Positions 9,165-17,309 of a stretch of DNA of 64,000 bases are shown here, piece after piece. Origin of the DNA: Streptomyces polyasparticus. GTDB taxonomy: Bacteria > Actinomycetota > Actinomycetes > Streptomycetales > Streptomycetaceae. The stretch lies in NCBI RefSeq assembly GCF_014493765.1, contig NZ_JACTVJ010000006.1, forward strand, positions 248,001 through 312,000, in the 5' to 3' direction. A program made the translations under genes and the position numbers. How positions within the stretch are numbered: position 1 is the first letter of the stretch; each line of letters opens with the position of its first letter. The notes beneath the pieces were generated by a model. That model ran no database searches and was not told where the DNA came from. It saw only the letters and a program-made list of their open reading frames with translations.

Positions 9165-10559
9165 TCAGTGCCACGGCCCCGTGACCGCGAGCGTCGTGCC
9201 GGGTGTGTAGATGTTCACGAACATGGTGCGGCCGTTCGGGGAGAACGTGGCGCCTGCGAACTCGCCGTATTCCGGGCTCTGTTCCGTGCCGATGTTCAGA
9301 CGGTTGCGGGCCATCGGGTAGACCTCGCCGCCGCGCGTCACGCCGAACACGTGCTGTGCGCCGTCTCCGTCCTCGCTCACCATCAGGCCGCCGCGCGGAG
9401 TGATGGTGATGTTGTCCGGGGACTCGCCGGGCAGCTGGATGTCGGTGTCGGGGCCGAAGACGACCACCAGGGTCAGGCGGTGGCGGTGCGGCTCGTACTT
9501 CCAGACCTGGCCGAAGTGGTCGGCCGCCGAGCCGGAGGCCTTGGCGGCGTAGCTGGCGACGAAGTAGACCGCTTTGTCGCCCCAGTAGCACCCTTCGAGC
9601 TTCTGGGAGCGGGTGATGCCCTTCGCCCCGTAGTCCTGCAGGCGTACGGAGGTCTGCTTGGCGAGCGGGTCCGGTACCGGCACCCACTCGACGCCCGCGA
9701 AGGCCGCCCCCGGCTCCTGGACCGCCGACAGGTCCGGCAGTCCGGGAACGCGCATGGCCTCGAGGCGCCCGCCCGCGCGCAGCGAGCCGAGGCCGCCGAG
9801 GGGCTTGTCGGGCAGGAAACGGTAGAACAGGCCGAACGGCTTGGAGGCGTCCTCCGTCTCGTACACCACTCCGGTACGGGGATCGACGGCGATCGCCTCG
9901 TGCGGGAAGCGGCCCATCGCGGTCAGCGGCACCGCGCCCGAGCGGTGCGGGTCGTCCGGGTCGACCTCGAAGATGAAGCCGTGGTCCTTGGTGTAGCCGC
10001 TCGCGCCGGCCTTGGCCTCGGTCTCCTCGCAGGTCAGCCAGGTGCGCCAAGGGGTGGGTCCGCCGGCGCAGTTGACGGCGGTGCCGGCGATGGCCACCCG
10101 CTCGTCCAGGAGCCGGTCGCGCTGGTCGAGGGTGAGCTGGGTGCAGCCGCCGCCGGCCGCCGGGTCGTAGGTGAGTCCCTTGGCGGCCGGCACCGGGGGC
10201 TTTCCGTCGCCCGGGCGGATCTCGTGGTTGCGTACGAGATGGAGCCGGCCTCGGCTGCCCCGGATGGCTTCCATGCCGTCGTGACTGCCCGGCACCGCGC
10301 CCTGGCCGGAGCGCATGGGCGCGCCCTCGCGGGAGAGGATCCGGTAGCGGAAGCCCTTGGGCAGGTCGAGCACGCCGGCCGGATCCGGTACGAGGGGGCC
10401 GTACCCGCCACCCGCACCATGCGTGGCGGCGGTCGCGGTTCCGGCGAAGAGTTCGGGGACGGCCCCGGCGAAGGCGATACCGGCGACGGTCGCGCCGGTG
10501 CGGGCCAGGACCTGGCGTCGTGTCGCCGACTCGGGTGGGTCGGCGGACAGTTCGGACAC
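9165..10559 (-). CDS. phoX: PhoX-family alkaline phosphatase (DUF839), Tat-exported
   Basis: Secreted phosphatase of the PhoX/DUF839 family, 464 residues. A twin-arginine signal is plain (SATRRQVLARTGATVAG, residues 11-27, cleavage after about residue 45). The body has the family's beta-propeller motifs: LVRNHE, TWLTCEE, GRFPHEAIAVDP and GVVYETEDA. PhoX enzymes use calcium and iron and hydrolyse many phosphomonoesters. GTG start with GGAGG five bases upstream. It lies 72 bases downstream of a phytase-like gene on the same strand, so the pair probably forms a phosphate-scavenging operon. Confidence 0.9.
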   Translation of the reverse strand: MSELSADPPESATRRQVLARTGATVAGIAFAGAVPELFAGTATAATHGAGGGYGPLVPDPAGVLDLPKGFRYRILSREGAPMRSGQGAVPGSHDGMEAIRGSRGRLHLVRNHEIRPGDGKPPVPAAKGLTYDPAAGGGCTQLTLDQRDRLLDERVAIAGTAVNCAGGPTPWRTWLTCEETEAKAGASGYTKDHGFIFEVDPDDPHRSGAVPLTAMGRFPHEAIAVDPRTGVVYETEDASKPFGLFYRFLPDKPLGGLGSLRAGGRLEAMRVPGLPDLSAVQEPGAAFAGVEWVPVPDPLAKQTSVRLQDYGAKGITRSQKLEGCYWGDKAVYFVASYAAKASGSAADHFGQVWKYEPHRHRLTLVVVFGPDTDIQLPGESPDNITITPRGGLMVSEDGDGAQHVFGVTRGGEVYPMARNRLNIGTEQSPEYGEFAGATFSPNGRTMFVNIYTPGTTLAVTGPWH

Positions 10560-10631
10560 GGGTACCTCCGTGGTGGATGGCGTGGATGGTGCAGGGCACT
10601 GTCCTTGCGAGGGCGGAGCCGCGCGGGCACG

Positions 10632-11939
10632 TCAGGGATCGACGCGGTCCATCAAGGCGCCGAGGTCCACGAACTTGAAGCCGGTGGCCTCGCGCTCCTC
10701 GCCGTTCCCGTCGGTCACGGCCGGGGTGTCGTGGCCGTCCTGCACGACGAGCAGCCCGCGCGGATAGCGGGAGCCCAGGGGGGCGTTGAGTACCGTGGCG
10801 CCGTCGCACTCCTCGGAGCCGTCGAGCAGCCGGTTCGCAGCGCCTACGCGGAAGCCGCCTTCGTACTCGTTGCCCTCATCGGTCTCGCGGTCGTAGAGGG
10901 CGAAGGTGTCGTCGCCCTGGCTGGAGGCGAAGAGGTAGCCGTCGCCGCCGGATTCCTGGAACAGCGTCAGGCCCTCGACATCGGCGGAGAGCCGGCTGCC
11001 GCCGTACCCGGGGTCGGCGCCGGGGGTGCACTCCTCGGTTTCTTCGTCGTACGTGCCGGGGACGCCGTACTCCTTCACCTTGTCCATGAGCTTCGGCGTG
11101 CCGGTGAGGTCGGCGCGCAGGCGCCAGATGCCGATGTCCTCCTGCGCCGCGTACAGGACGCCGTTGGCCGGGTCGACGACCATGCCCTCGACCTGCGGGC
11201 GCTCATCGGGTTCCCCGCACGGGGTCCACTGGCTGCCGTCGGGGAGCCGGAAGGAGGACGGCAGATCGAGGGTGCGGACCTTCTGGTAGCCGACCGTGCC
11301 GGTGGCGGTGGGGCGCAACTCCAGCAGGGCGAGGCGGGTTTCGTTGCGGCGGCTGACGAGTGCGTACGTGCGTCCGGTGACCCGGTCCTGCCAGGTGGCG
11401 AGGCCGTACGCGGTGCGCTGTTCGTTGATCTCCTCCTGGTCCGCGGAGAAGACGGGCGGTGCGGCCGGGTCGGTGATGTCGGTCAGCGGGCCGCCGGTGC
11501 GGGCCGGGTCGATGCGGTAGATGCGCAGCCGGTCGTTGCCGCGGTCGCTGACGACGGCCACGTCCGCGCGGCCGGTGGACAGCCGGAGCCCCGATAAGAG
11601 ATCCACGTTGTTGAACCGGCCCGGTGCGTCCTCCGCGCCGGGCGGCTGCGGGGGCGCCAGGGACTGGACTTGACGGGATTCGAGGTCGTACACGCGCAGC
11701 CCGCCCTCCTTGGCGGTGGCGACGACCAGGCTTCGGCCGGGCTGCGCGGCGTTGCGCCAGATCGCCGGGTCGTCCGCGTCGGCGTTGCCGCCCTCCTCGT
11801 CGCCGAAGAGCGTCGGTGTCTCCGATACGGGGGTGACGACGGGCAGTTCGCCGGCGTGGGCGGGTGCGGCGCCGGCGAGCGCGGCCAGGGCCGTGACCAG
11901 GGCGAGTGTCAGGGGATGGCCGAGGTGATGACGTCTCAC
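10632..11939 (-). CDS. Secreted beta-propeller phytase
   Basis: Extracellular 3-phytase-like protein of 435 residues. The signal peptide is residues 1-29 (LALVTALAALAGAAPAHA). The mature protein carries beta-propeller phytase hallmarks: DADDPAIW near the N-terminus, RFNNVDLL, VVSDRGNDRLRIYRI, QVEGMVVDP, LYAAQEDIGIWR and SADVEGLTLF. These acidic segments bind the calcium ions used to hydrolyse phytate. GTG start with GAAGGAG upstream. It is the first gene of the phytase-phoX pair, which argues for control by phosphate limitation, although no convincing PHO box was found in the 273 bases upstream. Confidence 0.88.
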   Translation of the reverse strand: MRRHHLGHPLTLALVTALAALAGAAPAHAGELPVVTPVSETPTLFGDEEGGNADADDPAIWRNAAQPGRSLVVATAKEGGLRVYDLESRQVQSLAPPQPPGAEDAPGRFNNVDLLSGLRLSTGRADVAVVSDRGNDRLRIYRIDPARTGGPLTDITDPAAPPVFSADQEEINEQRTAYGLATWQDRVTGRTYALVSRRNETRLALLELRPTATGTVGYQKVRTLDLPSSFRLPDGSQWTPCGEPDERPQVEGMVVDPANGVLYAAQEDIGIWRLRADLTGTPKLMDKVKEYGVPGTYDEETEECTPGADPGYGGSRLSADVEGLTLFQESGGDGYLFASSQGDDTFALYDRETDEGNEYEGGFRVGAANRLLDGSEECDGATVLNAPLGSRYPRGLLVVQDGHDTPAVTDGNGEEREATGFKFVDLGALMDRVDP

Positions 11940-12212
11940 GATGGACTCCTTCAGCGTGGGGCCATGGTGTCTGTTCTCTCAGCGGCTCGTACCAAAGCTC
12001 AGGACATCCTGTTGTCAGGTCATACACCCGTGAGGCGGTGCCGGATAGGGCTACGGGGGAGTTGTGCGGGCGGGAAACCGGCGGCGACCAGGTCATGGTG
12101 GGTGTGACCCGGATCACGTTACCGCCGGTATCTGAAACAGTGTGTCGCAGGTAAATTGCGGGAACGCACAGAGGTGGAACGGTGTGTCCGAGCGAGAGTG
12201 AGGAGCTCCGCA

Positions 12213-13703
12213 GTGGAGCAGCAGCACGTCGACGTCCTGGTCATCGGCGCCGGAATCTCCGGTATCAGCGCCGCGTGCCATGTCCTTCGCGACGCCCCCG
12301 GCACGTCACTGGTCGTGCTCGAGCGCCGCGCGCGGGTCGGCGGCACCTGGGATCTCTTCCGGTACCCCGGCATCCGTTCGGACTCCGACATGTCCACGTT
12401 CGGCTTCGGCTTCCGGCCGTGGCGGGGCGCGCGGATCCTGGCGGGCGGCGCGGAGATCCGGCAGTACGTCGAGGACGCCGCGGCCGACGGCAGCGTCCTG
12501 GAGCGGATCCGCTTCGGGCGGCGGGCGGTCCGCGCGAACTTCTCGTACGCAACCGGGCGTTGGGACGTGGAGGTCGAGGACGAGAACACCGGCGGGCGCG
12601 AGTCGTACAGCGCGGGCCATCTCATCGGTGCGACCGGCTACTACGACTACGACCGGCCCTACCGCCCGCAGTTCCCCGGCGAGGAGGACTTCCAGGGCAC
12701 CCTGGTCCATCCGCAGCACTGGCCGGAGGATCTCGACTACAGCGGCAAGCGCGTGGTCGTCATCGGGTCCGGCGCCACCGCGATCACCCTGCTGCCCGCG
12801 ATGGCCGAGGCCGCCGAGCATGTCACCATGCTGCAGCGCTCACCCACGTATGTCCTGGCGCTGCCCGAGGTCGATCCGCTCACCTTCGTCCTGCAGAAGC
12901 TGCGCGCCCCCGCCGGACTGACGTACAAGATCTCCCGGGGGCGCAACATCGCGCTGCAGCGGGGAAGTTACGCGTTCTGCCGCAAGTACCCCCGGCTCGC
13001 CCGGAAGATGCTCCTCGGCCTGGTGCGGGCGCGGGCCGGCAAGAGCGTGGACATGCGCCACTTCAGTCCGCACTACAAGCCGTGGGACCAGCGGCTGTGC
13101 GTGGTCCCCGGCGGTGATCTGTTCAAGGTGCTCAGGAGCGGCAAGGCGTCCGTCGCCACCGATCACATCGACACCTTCACCGCCGACGGCATCCGGCTGA
13201 AGTCCGGCGAGGAGCTGAAGGCGGACATCGTCGTGACCGCCACGGGGCTCAGCGTCCGCCTCCTCGGCGGCATGGAACTCACAGTCGACGGGCGCCCGGT
13301 GGACATCGCGAACCGCGTTCTCTACAAGGCCGTTCTCCTGGAGGGCGTGCCCAACATGTCCCTCGTCATCGGCTACACCAACGCCTCCTGGACCCTGAAG
13401 GCGGACCTGGCGGCCGGCTACACCGCCCGGCTGCTCGCCCATATGCGGCGCCATGGGCACGACATCGCCACGCCGGTGGCCGGCGAAGGCGACCGTTCCG
13501 AGTTCTCCGTCATGGGTGAGGCGCTGACCTCCGGCTACATCGCCAGGGCGAACGAGGTCATGCCGCGCCAGGGCACCCGTGACCCGTGGCGGCTGTGGAA
13601 CAACTACTACCGCGACCGCGCGATGCTCGAGGACGCGCCCATCGACGACAGCGCGCTGCGGTTCGAGAAGGCGGGCGCCGCGGAGTCGCTCCCCGCCGCC
13701 TGA
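12213..13703 (+). CDS. EthA-like Baeyer-Villiger flavin monooxygenase
   Basis: FAD/NADPH-dependent monooxygenase of 496 residues closely resembling mycobacterial EthA. Motifs in order are the FAD Rossmann motif VIGAGISGIS, GGTWDLFRYPGIRSDSDM, the fingerprint variant FQGTLVHPQHWPEDLDY, the NADPH motif VVIGSGATAITLLPAM, HVTMLQRSPTY, NPWDQRL-like KPWDQRLC and GYTNASWTLKADL. It inserts oxygen next to ketones or oxidises sulphur; the substrate is unknown. The start chosen is GTG 12213 with GAGGAG seven bases upstream; the longer frame to 12156 adds a non-conserved arginine-rich tail. It heads a three-gene oxidative cluster followed by a TetR gene. Confidence 0.9.
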   Translation: MEQQHVDVLVIGAGISGISAACHVLRDAPGTSLVVLERRARVGGTWDLFRYPGIRSDSDMSTFGFGFRPWRGARILAGGAEIRQYVEDAAADGSVLERIRFGRRAVRANFSYATGRWDVEVEDENTGGRESYSAGHLIGATGYYDYDRPYRPQFPGEEDFQGTLVHPQHWPEDLDYSGKRVVVIGSGATAITLLPAMAEAAEHVTMLQRSPTYVLALPEVDPLTFVLQKLRAPAGLTYKISRGRNIALQRGSYAFCRKYPRLARKMLLGLVRARAGKSVDMRHFSPHYKPWDQRLCVVPGGDLFKVLRSGKASVATDHIDTFTADGIRLKSGEELKADIVVTATGLSVRLLGGMELTVDGRPVDIANRVLYKAVLLEGVPNMSLVIGYTNASWTLKADLAAGYTARLLAHMRRHGHDIATPVAGEGDRSEFSVMGEALTSGYIARANEVMPRQGTRDPWRLWNNYYRDRAMLEDAPIDDSALRFEKAGAAESLPAA

Positions 13704-13812
13704 GGCTCAGCCGTTGCGGTCCGGCCCGACTCGACTGTGTCCGGGCCGGCCCGATTCGGCCGTCTCCAGTCCCGCTCGTACAGGCAGCAGCAATCGACCA
13801 TCGAGGACGACG

Positions 13813-14781
13813 ATGACCGCGAACCTGACCCGGAAGGCATACGACGCGCGCCTGCGGACCCTGTCCGAGGGCTCCGTGAACGTCAGCTTCAACGCCTTCA
13901 CCGATATCGCCTGGGACGACCCCGAGTTCGCCGTGGACACCAGCGATCCACGCTGGGTGCTCACCAGCGCGGACGCCCTCGGCGCCCACCCCTGGTACCG
14001 GGAGCAGCCGCTCGACGTGCAGATCAGGATCGGGATCTGGCGCTGGGCGGTGATCGCCAAGGTGGGGATGCAGTTCGAGAACCTCCTCATGCGCGGAGCG
14101 CTCGACTACCTCGCCCAACTGGGCAACCGCAACGAGGAGTTCCGGTATCTCACCCACGAGATCACCGAAGAGACCCACCACACCCAGATGTTCCAGGAGC
14201 TGGTCAACCGCACCGGTGTGGACACCGCGGGCGGGAAGCGCTGGTTCCGGCAGCTCAGCCGGGTCCTGCCGCTGGCCGGTTCGCTCTATCCGGAGGCGTT
14301 CTTCACCGGCATCCTCGCCGGCGAGGAGCCGATCGACCATCTGCAGAAGGCGGCCCTGCGCAGCGGCGAACCCGTGCACCCGCTCCCGCAGCGCATCATG
14401 CAGATCCACATAGCCGAGGAAGCCCGGCACATCTCCTTCGCCCATGAGTTCCTGCGGCTGCGCGTCCCGCGCTTCGGCAAGGCCCGTCGCGGTGCGCTGT
14501 CCGTGCTCTTCCCGGTGATCATGCGGGTCCTGTGCGACGTCATCATGATCCCCGACCGGAAGTCGGCCGCCGAAGTAGGCATCCCCGCCTGGGTGGTCAA
14601 GGAAGTGTTCTGGAAGTCCGAAGCCGGCCGGAAGATGCTCCACGAGCTCTTCTCCGACGTACGGATGCTCGCCGAGGACATCGGTCTGATGAACAAGGTG
14701 TCGCGCCCCGTGTGGAAGGCGCTGCGCATCGACGGCCGTCCCGCGCGCTTCCGCGGCGAGCCCGTCCCGCACACCGACTGA
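13813..14781 (+). CDS. AurF-like diiron oxygenase
   Basis: Non-haem diiron protein of 322 residues related to p-aminobenzoate N-oxygenase AurF. Candidate metal ligands fall in the expected helical motifs: QFENLLMRG, EITEETHHTQMF and HIAEEARHISFAHEFL. AurF-type enzymes need two electrons from an external reductase, and the next gene encodes a ferredoxin/ferredoxin reductase fusion. ATG 13813 has GAGGA upstream and matches the N-terminus of the family; the frame extends upstream into the previous gene without meaning. Substrate unknown: an amine, a fatty chain, or a product of the upstream monooxygenase. Confidence 0.85.
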   Translation: MTANLTRKAYDARLRTLSEGSVNVSFNAFTDIAWDDPEFAVDTSDPRWVLTSADALGAHPWYREQPLDVQIRIGIWRWAVIAKVGMQFENLLMRGALDYLAQLGNRNEEFRYLTHEITEETHHTQMFQELVNRTGVDTAGGKRWFRQLSRVLPLAGSLYPEAFFTGILAGEEPIDHLQKAALRSGEPVHPLPQRIMQIHIAEEARHISFAHEFLRLRVPRFGKARRGALSVLFPVIMRVLCDVIMIPDRKSAAEVGIPAWVVKEVFWKSEAGRKMLHELFSDVRMLAEDIGLMNKVSRPVWKALRIDGRPARFRGEPVPHTD

Positions 14782-14830
14782 CCCACCGCTTGCCCCGTAC
14801 CGCCCCGCCCCGAACGGAGACCAGCCCGCC

Positions 14831-16438
14831 GTGCCGTACGTCGTCACCCGCTCCTGCTGCGCCGACGCCTCCTGCGTGCTGGCCTGCCCGGTCAACTGCA
14901 TCCACCCCGCGCCGGGCGAACCGGGCTTCGGCACGGCCGAGATGCTCTACGTCGATCCGCGCACCTGTGTGGACTGCGGTGCCTGTACGACGGCCTGCCC
15001 GGTCGACGCCCTCAAGCCCCATACGGCCCTGACCGAGGGCGAGTTGCCGTTCCTGGAGCTCAACGCGTCCTACTACCGGCAGAATCCGCACGCCGACCGC
15101 ACGCCCATGTACGTGCTGCCCGGGCAACGTGCGGTACCGGAAGGGGAGTTGTCCGTCGCCGTGGTCGGTGCTGGTCCCGCGGGCCTGTTCGCGGCTGACG
15201 AGTTGCTGCGCCACCCGGGTGTGCAGGTCACCGTGTACGACCGGCTGCCGACCCCGTACGGACTGGCGAGGGCCGGGGTCGCACCGGATCACCAGGACAC
15301 CAAGCAGGTCTGCGAGCTGTTCCGTGCCATCGAGTCCCAGCCCGGTTTCCGCTACCGCCTCGGCGTCGAGATCGGCACCGACCTCACCCACGACGATCTC
15401 CGGCGCGCACACCACGCGGTGATCTACGCCGTCGGCGCCGCGACCGACAAGCGGCTCGGCATCGAGGGCGAGGACCTGCCCGGCAGCGTCTCCGCCACGG
15501 ACTTCGTCGCCTGGTACAACGGCCACCCCGACCGCGCCCACGATGACCACCCCCTCGATACGGAGCGGGTCGTGGTCATCGGCAACGGCAATGTGGCCCT
15601 CGACATCGCCCGGGTGCTCACCGCGGATCCGGAGGCACTCGCCCGTACCGACATCTCGGACCGCGCGCTGGCGGCGCTGCGCGCCGGTGCCGTGCGCGAG
15701 GTCGTGCTGCTCGGCCGGCGCGGACCCGCCCAGGCGGCGTTCACGGTGCCCGAACTGCTGGCCTTGCGTGCGCTGAAGGACGTGGACATACGCGTGGAGG
15801 GCTGGCCCGAGGAAGTGGCGGCCCACGCCACCGAAAAGACCCGCCTGCTCGCGGAGCTGGCCTCTCGCGCGCCGGTCGAGGGCGCCCGTCGCATCGTCCT
15901 GCGCTTCACGGCCGCGCCTGTACGGATCATGGGGGAGGAGTCCGTACAGGCTCTGGAGATCACCCCCACGGAGCTGCGCACCGAAGAGGACGGCACCGTA
16001 CGGGCACGGCCCACCGGGGCCACGGAGATCCTGGAGACCGGACTCGTCCTGAGGTCGGTCGGCTACCGGGCCCGGCCCGTTCCAGGTCTCCCCTTCGACG
16101 AGGACAGCGCGACCGTGCCGCACGAGCAGGGCCGCGTCGAGCACGGCGTCTACGTGGCGGGCTGGATCAAGCGGGGGCCGACCGGGTTCATCGGCACGAA
16201 CAAGTCCTGCGCCAAGGAGACCGTCGAGTCCCTGCTCGAGGACTACGCCGCCGGTCTGCTGGGGCAGTTGGAGCCGGGTGCCACGGAAGCGGTGGCCGGT
16301 CTGGGGCTGGGGGCGTGGCGCGCCATCGACCGCGTGGAGCGGGAGGCGGGGCAGGCGCAGGGCCGGCCGCGGGTGAAGCTCACGGACGGGGAGTCGTTGC
16401 GGCGTGCCGCGCGCGCCGAATCTGCCGCGCGCGACTGA
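14831..16438 (+). CDS. Ferredoxin-ferredoxin/NADP reductase fusion (FprB-like)
   Basis: Electron-transfer flavoprotein of 535 residues. The N-terminus (about 1-70) is a bacterial ferredoxin with two cysteine clusters (CCADASCVLACPVNC and CVDCGACTTACPVDAL) that could hold [3Fe-4S]/[4Fe-4S] centres. From about residue 109 it is an adrenodoxin-reductase-like FNR with the FAD motif VAVVGAGPAGLFAA, the NADP motif VVVIGNGNVALDIARVL and the C-terminal WIKRGPTGFIGTNK. The architecture matches mycobacterial FprB. GTG start 49 bases after the AurF-like gene. It probably supplies electrons to the two oxygenases upstream. Confidence 0.92.
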   Translation: MPYVVTRSCCADASCVLACPVNCIHPAPGEPGFGTAEMLYVDPRTCVDCGACTTACPVDALKPHTALTEGELPFLELNASYYRQNPHADRTPMYVLPGQRAVPEGELSVAVVGAGPAGLFAADELLRHPGVQVTVYDRLPTPYGLARAGVAPDHQDTKQVCELFRAIESQPGFRYRLGVEIGTDLTHDDLRRAHHAVIYAVGAATDKRLGIEGEDLPGSVSATDFVAWYNGHPDRAHDDHPLDTERVVVIGNGNVALDIARVLTADPEALARTDISDRALAALRAGAVREVVLLGRRGPAQAAFTVPELLALRALKDVDIRVEGWPEEVAAHATEKTRLLAELASRAPVEGARRIVLRFTAAPVRIMGEESVQALEITPTELRTEEDGTVRARPTGATEILETGLVLRSVGYRARPVPGLPFDEDSATVPHEQGRVEHGVYVAGWIKRGPTGFIGTNKSCAKETVESLLEDYAAGLLGQLEPGATEAVAGLGLGAWRAIDRVEREAGQAQGRPRVKLTDGESLRRAARAESAARD

Positions 16439-16453
16439 CGTCCCCGTACCCGC

Positions 16454-17143
16454 TCAGATCCCCTCCAGATCCGAGACCTTCTGCTGCGGCGAAAGCTCCA
16501 CGCCCAGATCCCGCAGCGTCGCATCGAGCACCGCCCAGACCGAACGGCACAGCATCGCCCGCAGCTCGTCCTCGGAGAGTTCGCGCTGCGGGTCCCGTAC
16601 CCACTGGTTGACCGCCGTGTCCACGAACCCCACGATCCCGACCGCGACGGACCGGATCGGTGCCTCGCCCATACCGAGCGCCTTGAGGATGTCGCCGAAC
16701 CGTTCGCCCAGCATCAGCGCGATGGCCGACTTCGCGTCCGCCACCAGCGAACCGTCGCCCATCGCGTGCTCCCCGACGCCCATGTAGGCGTAGAGCCGCG
16801 GGTGTTCGGCCACCCAGCTCAGATGCGCGCCGACGACGCGCTCCACGGACTCCTCGATCGTGCCCTCGAAGCCCATCGTGGGCTCCATCCGCCGCATGAA
16901 GGACTCGACGACCCGCCGCCGGATCAACTCGTCGAGCGTGGCACGGTCCTTGAAGTGCCGGTAGAGCACCGACCGGGGCAGGCCCACGCGCTCGGCGAGC
17001 CGGCCCACGCGGAACGACGAGCCCTCTTCCTCGATCAGCGCGACCGCCGCGTCCACCAGCTCGACCTTGCGCTGCGCCTTGTGCTCGTCCCAGCGGGTGG
17101 AGCGCCCGTCGGTCTGGGGCTCACCACCAGTTCTCTGTGCCAT
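16454..17143 (-). CDS. TetR-family regulator
   Basis: One-component repressor of 229 residues convergent with the oxidative cluster, separated from it by only 15 bases. The DNA-binding domain is residues 20-68, with the recognition helix LAERVGLPRSVLYRHFKDR; a helical ligand domain follows. ATG 17143 (MAQRTGG) is preferred to the longer frame starting at 17209, whose extra 22 residues are arginine-rich and unconserved in type. It may control the monooxygenase genes, by analogy with EthR beside EthA, but its orientation makes this only a hypothesis. Confidence 0.88.
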   Translation of the reverse strand: MAQRTGGEPQTDGRSTRWDEHKAQRKVELVDAAVALIEEEGSSFRVGRLAERVGLPRSVLYRHFKDRATLDELIRRRVVESFMRRMEPTMGFEGTIEESVERVVGAHLSWVAEHPRLYAYMGVGEHAMGDGSLVADAKSAIALMLGERFGDILKALGMGEAPIRSVAVGIVGFVDTAVNQWVRDPQRELSEDELRAMLCRSVWAVLDATLRDLGVELSPQQKVSDLEGI

Positions 17144-17175
17144 CGCGCCAGAATATCGACCACGTGAACGGAAGC

Positions 17176-17206
17176 GGCGCCCCGAGCCTTGCCGGCTTGG
17201 GGCGCC
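17176..17206. terminator. Terminator hairpin after dhaLM
   Basis: GGCGCCCCGAGCC pairs with GGCTTGGGGCGCC, a 13-bp stem with one G-T pair and a 5-base loop. It lies about 94 bases downstream of the dhaLM stop on the minus strand and before the TetR start, and would separate the two units. Confidence 0.6.
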
Positions 17207-17210
17207 CATG

Positions 17211-17309
17211 CGCAGGTCCGTGGGGGATGGCTCTCAGCGCTTGCGGAGGTGCGTGGCGGTGGGCCCTCAGCCCATGCGGAGGTCCGTGGCGGTGGGCTCT
17301 CAGCCCTTG
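17211..17309. repeat. Three tandem copies of a 33-bp unit at the dhaLM 3' end
   Basis: Three imperfect head-to-tail copies occupy 17211-17243, 17244-17276 and 17277-17309, each exactly 33 bp and built around GGAGGTCCGTGGCGGTGGG. The rightmost copy contains the last codons and stop of dhaLM, so the array looks like successive duplication of the gene's tail plus its 3' flank. Confidence 0.85.

Noticed and set aside
9168-11597. 809-codon plus-strand open frame opposite phoX and phytase
   Set aside because: Covers two well-supported minus-strand genes with signal peptides; its product is composition-biased noise.
11950-12110. Possible PHO box upstream of the phytase gene
   Set aside because: Only one GGTCA-like half was seen and no 11-bp direct repeat; PhoP control is plausible from function but not shown by the sequence.
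13721-13749. CCGGCCCG/CGGGCCGG hairpin between the monooxygenase and the diiron oxygenase as a terminator
   Set aside because: Eight-base stem with a 13-base loop is weak, and the genes appear to act together; it may be only GC-rich chance pairing.
17211-17309. CRISPR array
   Set aside because: The 33-bp copies are directly adjacent with no spacers, and no cas genes are present; the same holds for the 18-bp array at 39863-39934.
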